Source: Spirochaetota bacterium (GTDB lineage Bacteria > Spirochaetota > GWE2-31-10 > MWDO01). From it: a stretch of DNA of 7,728 nucleotides. The translations under genes were made by a program, and so were the position numbers. Below are positions 1 to 6,756 of the stretch, piece by piece (position 1 is the stretch's first letter; every line of letters starts with the position of its first letter). The notes below the pieces were generated by a model. It did no database searches and was not told the origin of the DNA. It saw only the letters and a program-made list of their open reading frames with translations. Location: NCBI GenBank assembly GCA_017998755.1, contig JAGOCL010000112.1, positions 1-7,728 of the forward strand, written 5' to 3'.

Positions 1-184
1 TTCTAGATAATATATCGTCTTGAGGATTGTCGAGGTCGACTCGCCTGAGAGCCGCCGTAACCATTTGACAATCCGAAGCCTCAATGGATTTGAGCATAAC
101 GTCGCCGGACGGATCTTTTCCGGTTCCAAGTATAAGGCGCGAACGGAATTCGACTCCGCCGAGGTAAAAATGATCATTACTCAT
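1..184 (-). CDS. thiG: Thiazole synthase ThiG, N-terminal fragment (runs off the left edge)
   Basis: Reading leftward from the ATG at 184-182 gives 61 complete codons that stay open to the window edge. The product carries the ThiG N-terminal signature: a GGVEF strand, then SRLILGTGK (residues 15-23), an IEAS segment (34-37) and VTAALRRVDL (42-51). ThiG is the cytoplasmic TIM-barrel enzyme that forms the thiazole phosphate ring of thiamine from deoxyxylulose 5-phosphate, dehydroglycine and ThiS thiocarboxylate. The lysine that forms the imine with the sugar lies beyond the edge and cannot be checked. The start is the first ATG in a frame that is open for 32 further codons upstream, and it has no good Shine-Dalgarno sequence (only a weak GAG about 11 bases away). 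No TPP riboswitch is visible in the 92-base gap to the upstream gene. By my count, G+C over 1-180 is about 48%, well above the neighbours. Family assignment is confident; the exact start is less so. Confidence 0.9.
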   Translation of the reverse strand, partial: MSNDHFYLGGVEFRSRLILGTGKDPSGDVMLKSIEASDCQMVTAALRRVDLDNPQDDILSR

Positions 185-276
185 AATGTATACAACTCGT
201 TCATTAGAATTTACTGCGATATTTTGAATTTTTTCGACATGAGTATAATAATCAAAAATTTTTAAAAAATAAACGA

Positions 277-1035
277 TTATTTAATAATATTTACTTCTTT
301 TTCAAACAATTTTTTTAAGACGTTTTTATTTTTATTTAAACTATAATAATTATTGATATAATTTATAATAATTAACCTCTGTTCGCTTGATATGTTATAA
401 ATACAATTTACAAAATCAATCGCCCTCTCAAGCATGTTAACATTAATTAATAAAACAAATACTTCCAGTAAGAAATCAAATTGATTACCGAATTTTGAGA
501 AGTACTTATTATAAAACTTAACGGCCGCTTCCATATTTGAAAGGGCTATAAAATCGGCGCAAAGTAGAAAGTAAAATTCTTTTGATTTGAATTTTATAAT
601 GTTTTCTTCGCAATAAGACTCGGCTTGACGATATTTCTCCGTGTAATAAGCAATTAATGATTTGTGATACTCCAGTCTCTTTTCAACGCCTGTTATGTCG
701 ATCATATCGTCTTCGAGGTATAGCTCCCAACCTATGTTATTGAATCTCTGCGCTTCTTCGAACTCGCCAAGTTCGATAAGACACTCAATTTTACTGAGTA
801 AAGCCTCAAAATCTGAGCTAACTTCAAACAATTTACCGAAAAAAAACGAGGCAAGATTAACTTTATTTGCTTCTCTTAACTTATTTGATAAAAGAAGAAA
901 TTTATCTTTTGACGATAGAGATTTAAATTCTTTTTCTACTACTCCGCAATCTGTCGCCATTTTAGTAAGATTGTATCTCTTTTCGTATAGATTAAAAGTA
1001 GCGTCAATTTCTGATAAATCGTAAATCTCAAACAC
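277..1035 (-). CDS. TPR-like helical-repeat protein, function unknown
   Basis: This 252-residue, apparently soluble protein has no signal peptide or membrane helix. From about residue 43 to the end it is a run of amphipathic helix pairs with TPR-like spacing. Examples are the segment around 59-97 (including LIELGEFEEAQRF), then about 123-148, 153-182 (LSNMEAAVKFYNKYF) and 186-215 (NMLERAIDFVN). Such repeats normally serve as protein-protein interaction scaffolds. The partner is unknown, and no enzymatic motif is seen. The start codon is GTG, chosen because AGGAG lies 6 bases upstream (1046-1042). A 60-base gap separates it from the orf152 gene upstream, and the thiG start lies 92 bases beyond its stop. 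G+C is low (about 25% over 841-900), unlike thiG. Confidence 0.8.
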   Translation of the reverse strand: MFEIYDLSEIDATFNLYEKRYNLTKMATDCGVVEKEFKSLSSKDKFLLLSNKLREANKVNLASFFFGKLFEVSSDFEALLSKIECLIELGEFEEAQRFNNIGWELYLEDDMIDITGVEKRLEYHKSLIAYYTEKYRQAESYCEENIIKFKSKEFYFLLCADFIALSNMEAAVKFYNKYFSKFGNQFDFLLEVFVLLINVNMLERAIDFVNCIYNISSEQRLIIINYINNYYSLNKNKNVLKKLFEKEVNIIK

Positions 1036-1081
1036 TTTATACTCCTGATAATAAATATATAGCGCTTATAGAAAAAATCAA
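1036..1081 (-). promoter_or_regulatory. Candidate promoter and RBS for the TPR-like gene
   Basis: On the minus strand, TTGATT (1081-1076) and TATATT (1059-1054) are separated by 16 bases and resemble -35 and -10 boxes. The palindrome AGCGCT (1066-1061) sits in the spacer. Initiation about 7 bases after the -10 would fall right at the AGGAG ribosome binding site (1046-1042), giving a very short leader of about 12 bases. In such AT-rich DNA the boxes could be chance matches; the ribosome binding site is the firmer part. Confidence 0.35.
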
Positions 1082-1095
1082 ATTTCTAACCTTAA

Positions 1096-1554
1096 CTAAA
1101 AAGGTAAATTCAATTGTTTTGGATTTAATCTTTCGTTTTTTCTATAATAATATTCTTCTGAAAAACTACTTTTTAATATTTCAACAATCTCTTTTTTTCT
1201 GTCAGAATTAATCGTTCCGCTTGACGTTTCTTTTTTTAATATCTTTTCGACATAACTAAAAAATAAAGAAACGTTTTTCAGAAAATCGAGATCAAGAAAT
1301 ATTTGAGGAAAATCTTTCTTGAATTCCTTAAAAAAAATCAAAACCAAATTTGATATATACAACGCATAATTGTTATCTTTCGAATCGGACAACTGCCACA
1401 TTCTATCCAAAATTACCCGGAAATGTTTCTGAATATCCTCCGGTTTAGAAGAATCGCGAAGGTATGCGATCAGCTTAAGATTTTCCGTAAGTTTATTCTC
1501 AACAGACAAATTGTCCAGCTCGTCAAAAATAAATTCCACGCTGTTGTAAAACAT
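1096..1554 (-). CDS. Small unknown protein with C-terminal QLNLPF motif
   Basis: This is a 152-residue protein of no family I recognise. It is predicted to be mostly alpha-helical and cytoplasmic, with a charged, Lys-rich linker around 105-122 and a helix at about 118-131. It ends in a basic, Tyr-rich tail whose last six residues are QLNLPF (147-152). That hexapeptide fits the consensus QLxLxF by which many bacterial proteins bind the DNA polymerase III beta sliding clamp, and its position at a free C-terminus would suit docking; this is inference from the motif only. The ATG at 1554 has GAGG (1565-1562) 7 bases upstream. The gene lies 81 bases after the ClC gene stop and 60 bases before the TPR-like gene, all on the same strand. 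Confidence 0.75.
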   Translation of the reverse strand: MFYNSVEFIFDELDNLSVENKLTENLKLIAYLRDSSKPEDIQKHFRVILDRMWQLSDSKDNNYALYISNLVLIFFKEFKKDFPQIFLDLDFLKNVSLFFSYVEKILKKETSSGTINSDRKKEIVEILKSSFSEEYYYRKNERLNPKQLNLPF

Positions 1555-1635
1555 ATTTGCGCCTCGTTTAATTTTACTAAATTTACGGATTAACCGGCTA
1601 TAAAATGAAATTTTTTTAGATAATATTTGAGATGA

Positions 1636-3204
1636 TTACTTTATTTCTTCCGCGAGAGACGATATTTCCTTATTTACTTTGCCGGCTTTTTCAAGAGCGG
1701 TTAATATCATTAGATAATCGTTTGGTAGAATGACTACGTTTCCTTTTGGGATGACTTCGTTATCTCCTCTTTTTATACCAACTATAAGAGTATCGGGAGG
1801 CCAAGCGATTTCATTTATGCGTTTATATGATAATAACGAACCTATCGAGACCTGAATTTCCAAAATTATTTTATTTTCTTCGCCGACGTTAACCTGAATA
1901 TCCGAACGTTTTTTTAGAAGACGATGCAATAATACGTCGTAGATAGGTTTTGTTTTAAGAATATCGCTTGTTAAATAAGCGACCATGGAGACCGTCATTA
2001 ATGGGAATAAGTGATTAAGCGATCCGGTCATCTCGGTAAGAAGAATGCTACCGGTTATCGGAGCTTTTACAATCGCGGTAAAATAGGCGCTCATTGCCAG
2101 CGCGATAAAGTTTTTGATATAACTTTGATCGATTTGTTTGAAAGTATAAAGAACGTCGCCGTAAATCGCGCCAAAAATCGCGCCTATACATAACAACGGT
2201 AAGAAAATTCCTCCAGGAACTCCGGAGCCAAAACTTACGATAGTTAAGAAATATTTTGATATAAATAAAACTACTAGTATTCTCAATCCGTAATCTATTA
2301 TAGTTAAATTATTTATCAACCGATGTCCGCCTCCGAGAACTTCGGGAAGGAGAAAACCAAAAATAATAGCAAACAAAATTGGTATTATCGGAATAACAAT
2401 TTGGGGTAAAAATCTTAATTTTTCGTATAATTTCATAGAACCGGTAATAGAAAGATTAAAAAGAGTTCCTAAAATTCCCATTATGACGCCTAATAAGATC
2501 AGATAGAAGTAGATACTAAAAGGGAGGCTTTTCATTGCGGTAAAATTAAAAATCGGAGCTATGCCGAATATGTTTTGGGCAATAAAGTCTGCCGTTAGCG
2601 ACGCGGTAGCGCTTGATAAAAGAACGTAAGGCGAGAAATTTTTATGAAGCTCTTCCAACGAAAAAATAACGCCGGCAAGAGGAGCGTTAAATGCGGCGGA
2701 TAATCCGGCGCTTGCGCCCGCGGTAATAAGATATTTCTCGCGGAGCTTATCTTTTTTAAAAAGTTTATCTATCCCTTCGCCGCATGAGGCTCCAAGTTGA
2801 ACGGAAGGTCCTTCTCTTCCGAGAGAAAGTCCGGCGGCTATTGCAAGTACTCCTCCTACAAACTTTGATATAAGCGTTTTGATCCAATTTGACTCTATTT
2901 GATACGACAAAATTCCTTTTATTTGAGGAATACCGCTTCCTCCGGATAAAGGCTCTTTTTTAAGTATAAATCCGAGCGTTAATCCTATTCCTGATAGAAG
3001 AAGAATCCAAAAAATTGTAAAGATAAAATTATTATTTTTTAGGAAAATATACGCTGTGTCTCTATATTCGTCGGTTTTTTCTATACATAACCGGTATAAT
3101 ATTACTATAAAGCCCGAAGCCAATCCGACTAATAAACTTTGTAAGAATATTTTCTCTCGAAAAGGTTGACTGTTTTGAAATAAATTCGATTTTTTTCTGT
3201 TCAT
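1636..3204 (-). CDS. ClC-family chloride/proton antiporter with C-terminal TrkA_C-like domain
   Basis: This 522-residue inner-membrane transporter has the ClC selectivity motifs in order: GSGIP (89-93, central Ser90), GREGP (129-133), FNAPLAG (172-178) and GGIFLP (331-336), with Tyr422 in KPIY. By alignment from memory to E. coli ClcA, Glu131 matches the external gating glutamate (Glu148), Glu185 the internal proton glutamate (Glu203), and Tyr422 matches Tyr445. With both glutamates present it is predicted to exchange about two chloride ions for one proton rather than act as a channel. GSGIP rather than GNxxG argues against a fluoride ClC. Residues about 436-503 look like a TrkA_C (RCK_C) ligand-binding domain with the DTLIVGIKRG and VILPNDYLMIL strands; the C-terminal location suggests cytosolic regulation. 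The ATG at 3204 has no close Shine-Dalgarno sequence: the nearest GAGG (3232-3229) is 24 bases away and better placed for a tiny upstream frame. The methyltransferase gene ends 51 bases upstream. Confidence 0.95.
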   Translation of the reverse strand: MNRKKSNLFQNSQPFREKIFLQSLLVGLASGFIVILYRLCIEKTDEYRDTAYIFLKNNNFIFTIFWILLLSGIGLTLGFILKKEPLSGGSGIPQIKGILSYQIESNWIKTLISKFVGGVLAIAAGLSLGREGPSVQLGASCGEGIDKLFKKDKLREKYLITAGASAGLSAAFNAPLAGVIFSLEELHKNFSPYVLLSSATASLTADFIAQNIFGIAPIFNFTAMKSLPFSIYFYLILLGVIMGILGTLFNLSITGSMKLYEKLRFLPQIVIPIIPILFAIIFGFLLPEVLGGGHRLINNLTIIDYGLRILVVLFISKYFLTIVSFGSGVPGGIFLPLLCIGAIFGAIYGDVLYTFKQIDQSYIKNFIALAMSAYFTAIVKAPITGSILLTEMTGSLNHLFPLMTVSMVAYLTSDILKTKPIYDVLLHRLLKKRSDIQVNVGEENKIILEIQVSIGSLLSYKRINEIAWPPDTLIVGIKRGDNEVIPKGNVVILPNDYLMILTALEKAGKVNKEISSLAEEIK

Positions 3205-3224
3205 ATCGCAAAATTTAACAACAA
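3201..3224 (-). other. Possible leader mini-ORF overlapping the ClC start (ATGA)
   Basis: GAGG at 3232-3229 lies 7 bases before a TTG at 3221-3219 (another TTG is at 3224-3222). That frame reads TTG TTA AAT TTT GCG ATA TGA, and its stop overlaps the ClC ATG as ATGA. The orf152 gene uses the same 10-base element TTAAACGAGG at the same 7-base spacing, which supports real ribosome loading here. Coupled translation of the ClC gene from this mini-ORF is an inference; chance is quite possible. Confidence 0.3.
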
Positions 3225-3255
3225 TATTCCTCGTTTAAATTACTAAAGCTTCGTA

Positions 3256-3891
3256 TTAAATATTTTTTCTTAAGACTATTTTTTTTATTTTCGGAATAAG
3301 CATTGGTACGGAATATTTATAATCTATGAAAAAACTATCTTTCTTTTCCAACGCTTTTTCTTTTCGTTTTATATCTATTACAAAAATAATAATTGTCAAA
3401 ACGGTAAACGATAATGTAAGAATCGAGACTGTTGAAAGAGACATACCGACAGATAGAGTTATTAGTATGGAATGGTAAGGATGCCGTATAAGCAGATAAA
3501 ATCCTTTATTATACATATCTTCGTCGTGAAGGTCTCTGTGCCTTCTCGCGAAGAGAGCAAAAAGTAGTATGGAGTTTAAATAGAGAATAAGCCCCAGAGA
3601 TCTGACGATAACGTCGATTATTGGCGGTAAAACCAGCTGAAACAGGCCGACTAAACCAGATAAAAAAGATAAAAAAGTTAGAAAAAAAAATATTTCGCTT
3701 AAGAAAGCGCCAATGATTGAAATAAAGTTCTTTTTTTCTATAGAAGAACTTTTTTGTCCCATAAAAAATACGATGCCTCGAAAAAGAAATAAAACTGTAA
3801 AAGGTAAATAAAAAGCGACTGAAAATACGATAATCCTATGAGCGTCGTTATACCATACGTTCGGAACGTCGTAAGGCAGAGATATATACAT
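3256..3891 (-). CDS. ICMT/PEMT-like membrane methyltransferase family protein
   Basis: This 211-residue polytopic membrane protein has hydrophobic segments at about 20-43, 57-86, 92-115 and 140-172 (the long ones could each hold two helices). It carries the C-terminal signature of the isoprenylcysteine carboxyl methyltransferase / phospholipid methyltransferase superfamily: GFYLLIRHPYH (130-140) with the RHP triad at 136-138, then a charged stretch with EKALEKKD (178-185) and IDYKYSVPMLIP (189-200), matching the family pattern E..L...F...Y..Y...VP...P. Members transfer methyl groups from S-adenosylmethionine at the membrane. Bacterial substrates are mostly unknown, so no substrate is assigned. 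The ATG at 3891 has AGGA 8 bases upstream (3903-3900). It is the first gene of the leftward run, 213 bases from the divergent lipoprotein gene, and 51 bases ahead of the ClC gene. Confidence 0.8.
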   Translation of the reverse strand: MYISLPYDVPNVWYNDAHRIIVFSVAFYLPFTVLFLFRGIVFFMGQKSSSIEKKNFISIIGAFLSEIFFFLTFLSFLSGLVGLFQLVLPPIIDVIVRSLGLILYLNSILLFALFARRHRDLHDEDMYNKGFYLLIRHPYHSILITLSVGMSLSTVSILTLSFTVLTIIIFVIDIKRKEKALEKKDSFFIDYKYSVPMLIPKIKKIVLRKNI

Positions 3892-4104
3892 TGCGTTTTC
3901 CTGAAAATAATATATTAAAAAGTATCATAAGGTATGTATAAAATCAATTATTTTACAAAAATATTTTTTAATAATAAAACTTGGTAAAATAGAAAATGTT
4001 AAAATTAGACATTAAAATATTTTTATTAGTTTTTATTATCTCATTAAATTTCTAGTTTTTTTAAAATTTATGGTATAATTAATATTATTGTTTAGGAGAG
4101 CGCC
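3892..4104. promoter_or_regulatory. AT-rich divergent intergenic region with inverted repeat
   Basis: This 213-base region separates the leftward and rightward gene runs and should contain promoters for both. An 8-base inverted repeat, TATTTTAC (3949-3956) and GTAAAATA (3984-3991), is separated by 27 bases. Three TAAAAT hexamers (3985-3990, 4000-4005, 4013-4018) with short A-tracts follow. These could be operator or curved DNA, or simply the product of AT-rich composition. A clear leftward promoter could not be picked out, and no open frame of note or RNA structure was seen. Confidence 0.4.
4071..4100 (+). promoter_or_regulatory. Extended -10 promoter and RBS for the lipoprotein-sensor pair
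   Basis: A perfect TATAAT (4074-4079) is preceded by TGG (4071-4073), making a TGn extended -10. No good -35 box is found at the expected 17-base distance, as is common with extended -10 promoters. Initiation near 4086 would leave a leader of about 19 bases containing AGGAG (4094-4098), 6 bases before the ATG at 4105. The next gene follows after only 12 bases, so the promoter probably serves both genes. Confidence 0.65.
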
Positions 4105-5136
4105 ATGAAGATCAAATTTATGCTTATAATAATTGTAATATTATTGACTTTAGCGGGATGTAAAAAAGAAAGCGTTAAAGAAGATAAGACCGTATCGGAT
4201 AAAAAGATTACCATAGGACTCGCCTTAGGCGTAGGGGGATTAGGCGATCAGTCTTTTAACGACATGCAATACAACGGATTAATAGAACTGTCTAAAAACT
4301 TCGACGTAAATTTGTTCTACGAGATACCGGCGGACGACTCGGAAGAGGAGATGTATAAAATTCTTGATAAGCTGTGTTCGGAAGAAAAATGCGATTTTGT
4401 TATTGCCGGAGCGGGATATCTTATGATAAATCCTTTAGATAAAATATCGGATAAATACAAAGAAACCAAATTTATTCTTATCGATGATTTCGCAGTACTG
4501 AAGGATAATGTGTCTTCGATAGTATTTGCTCAGGAAGAGGGCTCTTTTGTTGTAGGAAGTTTGGCCGCATATTTTTCAAAAACAAAAAAAGTGGGATTTA
4601 TCGGCGCGGTAGATATGCAAATAATAAAATCTTTTCTGAACGGATTTAAAAAAGGGATAGCTTACGCGGACGATTCTGTAAAATTGACGGAGGAATATAT
4701 AAGTTTCGAAAAGAATAACGATTATTCAGGATACGATAACCCAAAAAAGGCTTATGAAATTGCGAAAAAGTTATACGATTCCGGTTGCGACGTTATATAT
4801 TCGGTAGCCGGCGCTTCGGGGAACGGTATTATTCAATGCGCCGCCGATATGAAAAAATATGTTATAGGGGTTGATTCCAATCAGGATTTTATGGCGAAAG
4901 GGTACGTCCTAACAAGTATGATGAAAAGGTTGGATAAAGCCGTTTACGATATTACGGAAAATTTTATAAATGGAAATTTTATCGGCAACAAGAATTATTT
5001 ATACAGTTACGAAAACGGCGGAATAAGTATAACCGATATGAAATACACCGAAACGCTTATAGGAGAAACCGTCGTAAAAAAAATTAGAGATATTGAAACA
5101 AAAATATCTAAAGGCGAAATTGTAATTAAAGACTAA
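4105..5136 (+). CDS. BMP-family (PnrA/TmpC/Med-like) substrate-binding lipoprotein
   Basis: This 343-residue lipoprotein has a hydrophobic signal peptide ending in the lipobox LAGC, with Cys19 as the predicted lipidated residue. The mature protein has BMP-family hallmarks: GDQSFND (47-53), DDF (127-129), EEGSFVVGSLAA (144-155), VGFIGAVD (163-170) with FLNGFKKG (177-184), GVDSNQD (255-261) and LTSMMKRLDKAVYD (269-282). Characterised members such as Treponema PnrA/TmpC bind purine nucleosides; others bind different ligands or, like Bacillus subtilis Med, act in signalling. It should sit on the outer face of a cell membrane. No ABC permease or ATPase gene is adjacent. Instead a sensor phosphatase gene follows after 12 bases, suggesting a sensing role. 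The start is fixed by AGGAG 6 bases upstream and by the signal peptide. The family is confident; the ligand is unknown. Confidence 0.93.
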   Translation: MKIKFMLIIIVILLTLAGCKKESVKEDKTVSDKKITIGLALGVGGLGDQSFNDMQYNGLIELSKNFDVNLFYEIPADDSEEEMYKILDKLCSEEKCDFVIAGAGYLMINPLDKISDKYKETKFILIDDFAVLKDNVSSIVFAQEEGSFVVGSLAAYFSKTKKVGFIGAVDMQIIKSFLNGFKKGIAYADDSVKLTEEYISFEKNNDYSGYDNPKKAYEIAKKLYDSGCDVIYSVAGASGNGIIQCAADMKKYVIGVDSNQDFMAKGYVLTSMMKRLDKAVYDITENFINGNFIGNKNYLYSYENGGISITDMKYTETLIGETVVKKIRDIETKISKGEIVIKD

Positions 5137-5148
5137 GTTTGTTGATTT

Positions 5149-6729
5149 ATGAAAAATAATATCCAGATAAGCCTTTTTGTTAAGTTCTCAGCTATAATAT
5201 CCGTTTGTTTAACTGTTATTCTTTCAATATTAGCGTTTATTGTAATCAATATTCAAGAAAAAACTCTTGTGTCTCAAAAGGAAAGAAATTCCGAGGCGTT
5301 AACCGAATTTGTATCTAAAATTAGCGCTTTTCATATACAGAAGTATTCATATTTCTTATTAGACGAAAATACTACTCATTTACAATCAAAAATAAACGAC
5401 GAATATGAAATATTGTCGTTTACCGTATACGACGATGAAGGAAAACGCTTAAATTTAAACGCAAAAGATATTGAATCCATCGAGGTTCCGCCTAAATACT
5501 GGTTAATCAAGAAAAAAGATTGCATTATAGATGGGGTAAACGTAGGAAGCATAGTAATAATTTTTTCGCTTGAATCAATATACAAAACAATCAGCCGCGT
5601 AAGAATGACTGTTCTAATAGTTATAATCGCTTCAATAATGATTTTAAATATAGCTCTAATTCTTATTTTGATATTATTGGTTACGCGACCTCTAAAGTAT
5701 CTTACGTATTCGGCGGAGATAATAACCGGCGGAGTGTTTGATATCGAATTGAAATATCATTCTAACGACGAATTGGGTTTTTTAGGGAAAACGTTTGTAA
5801 ATATGTGTAATCGATTGAAAAGTAGTTTTGACGAGATAAATAAGCAAAAAAATGAGATAGAAAAGTATAGTTTGCGTCTTGAAGAATTAGTTAAAGAGAG
5901 AACGGACGAGCTTAATATTGCAAATACAGATTTATTATGCGCATACGATAAAATGAAAAAAGAGTTTATTATGGCTCGTAAAATTCAGAAAGCTATTATG
6001 CCTAAAGAATTTCCGATATCCGAGAAAATTAACATTGGCGGAATATATATACCTATGGACGAACTGGGCGGAGATTATTACGACGCGTTTTACGTTTCTC
6101 CGGGTAAGTTGGCTATTGTAGTCGCGGACGTTTGCGGACACGGCGTTCCGGCGGCTTTGATAACGACTATGGCAAAGGTATCCTTTAAAAGTAACGCTAA
6201 AATTGGGAAAAAATGCGGAGATATAGTCCGTTCGGTTAACGACGAACTATATCCGATCATTGGTAAACAGGAGTATTTAACGGCTTTTTTTTGTATAATT
6301 GATTTAGAAAATTTATCGATGGAGTATACTAGCGCCGGTCATAACGACGTATATATATTTAAAAGTAATGGAGAAATCATAGAGTTAAAAACTAATTCAT
6401 TTATTATTGGATTTTCTGAAATTGACAGTTTTACAACTTCTGAGGTAAAAATTGAAAATGGAGATAGAATTGTATTTTATACGGACGGTATTCCGGAGAC
6501 AAAAAACGTCGAAGAGGAGTTGTACGGTCCTGATAGGTTTAAAACGGCTCTGATAAAAAACAGTATGCTGTCCCCAAAAATATTGGCAGATAAAATTGTC
6601 GAAGAGGCGGCAAATTTTAGAGGAAAAATAAGTCCGGACGACGATATGACGATATTGATTGTCGATATTCGGAATAACAATAAAAATGAAAACGCGGCGG
6701 CTCGTATGAGCGTCTTTAGCGGTAAATGA
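5149..6729 (+). CDS. Membrane sensor with HAMP and SpoIIE/RsbU-type PP2C phosphatase
   Basis: This 526-residue protein has a first membrane helix at about 9-34, an extracytoplasmic domain at about 35-150, a second helix at about 152-178, a HAMP domain at about 179-232, a coiled-coil linker at about 228-275, the RsbU-type ARKIQKAIMP motif (276-285), and a PP2C/SpoIIE phosphatase domain to about 507. The phosphatase metal-binding acidic motifs are present: ELGGDYYD (305-312), VADVCGHG (325-332), YTDGIPE (444-450) and PDDDMT (496-501), so it should be active. Such enzymes dephosphorylate STAS anti-sigma-factor antagonists in partner-switching pathways; no STAS or anti-sigma gene is in the window. 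The outer domain, with FTVYDDEGKRL (91-101) and IDGVNVGSIVIIFS (127-140), looks like a single Cache/PAS-like fold. An in-frame TGA six bases upstream of the ATG makes it the first possible ATG. There is no Shine-Dalgarno sequence, so coupling to the lipoprotein gene is likely. The last 20 or so residues are a polar, Asn-rich tail. Confidence 0.93.
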   Translation: MKNNIQISLFVKFSAIISVCLTVILSILAFIVINIQEKTLVSQKERNSEALTEFVSKISAFHIQKYSYFLLDENTTHLQSKINDEYEILSFTVYDDEGKRLNLNAKDIESIEVPPKYWLIKKKDCIIDGVNVGSIVIIFSLESIYKTISRVRMTVLIVIIASIMILNIALILILILLVTRPLKYLTYSAEIITGGVFDIELKYHSNDELGFLGKTFVNMCNRLKSSFDEINKQKNEIEKYSLRLEELVKERTDELNIANTDLLCAYDKMKKEFIMARKIQKAIMPKEFPISEKINIGGIYIPMDELGGDYYDAFYVSPGKLAIVVADVCGHGVPAALITTMAKVSFKSNAKIGKKCGDIVRSVNDELYPIIGKQEYLTAFFCIIDLENLSMEYTSAGHNDVYIFKSNGEIIELKTNSFIIGFSEIDSFTTSEVKIENGDRIVFYTDGIPETKNVEEELYGPDRFKTALIKNSMLSPKILADKIVEEAANFRGKISPDDDMTILIVDIRNNNKNENAAARMSVFSGK

Positions 6730-6756
6730 AACAATAAAAAATATTCTTCTATAAAT

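Noticed and set aside
45..50. CTGAGA on the plus strand, resembling part of a TPP riboswitch
   Set aside because: It is inside the thiG coding sequence on the opposite strand and lacks the other conserved THI-box segments.
20..265. Plus-strand open frame of 81 codons at the left edge
   Set aside because: It lies antisense to the thiG fragment, whose minus-strand translation matches a well-conserved family; the plus-strand product resembles nothing known.
251..270. AAAAATTTTT palindrome between the TPR-like gene and thiG as a terminator
   Set aside because: It has no G/C pairs in the stem, and such A/T palindromes are expected by chance in this sequence.
695..1024. Plus-strand open frame opposite the TPR-like gene
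   Set aside because: The minus-strand gene has a proper ribosome binding site and TPR-like helical pattern; the antisense product has low-complexity Ser/Leu content expected of a shadow.
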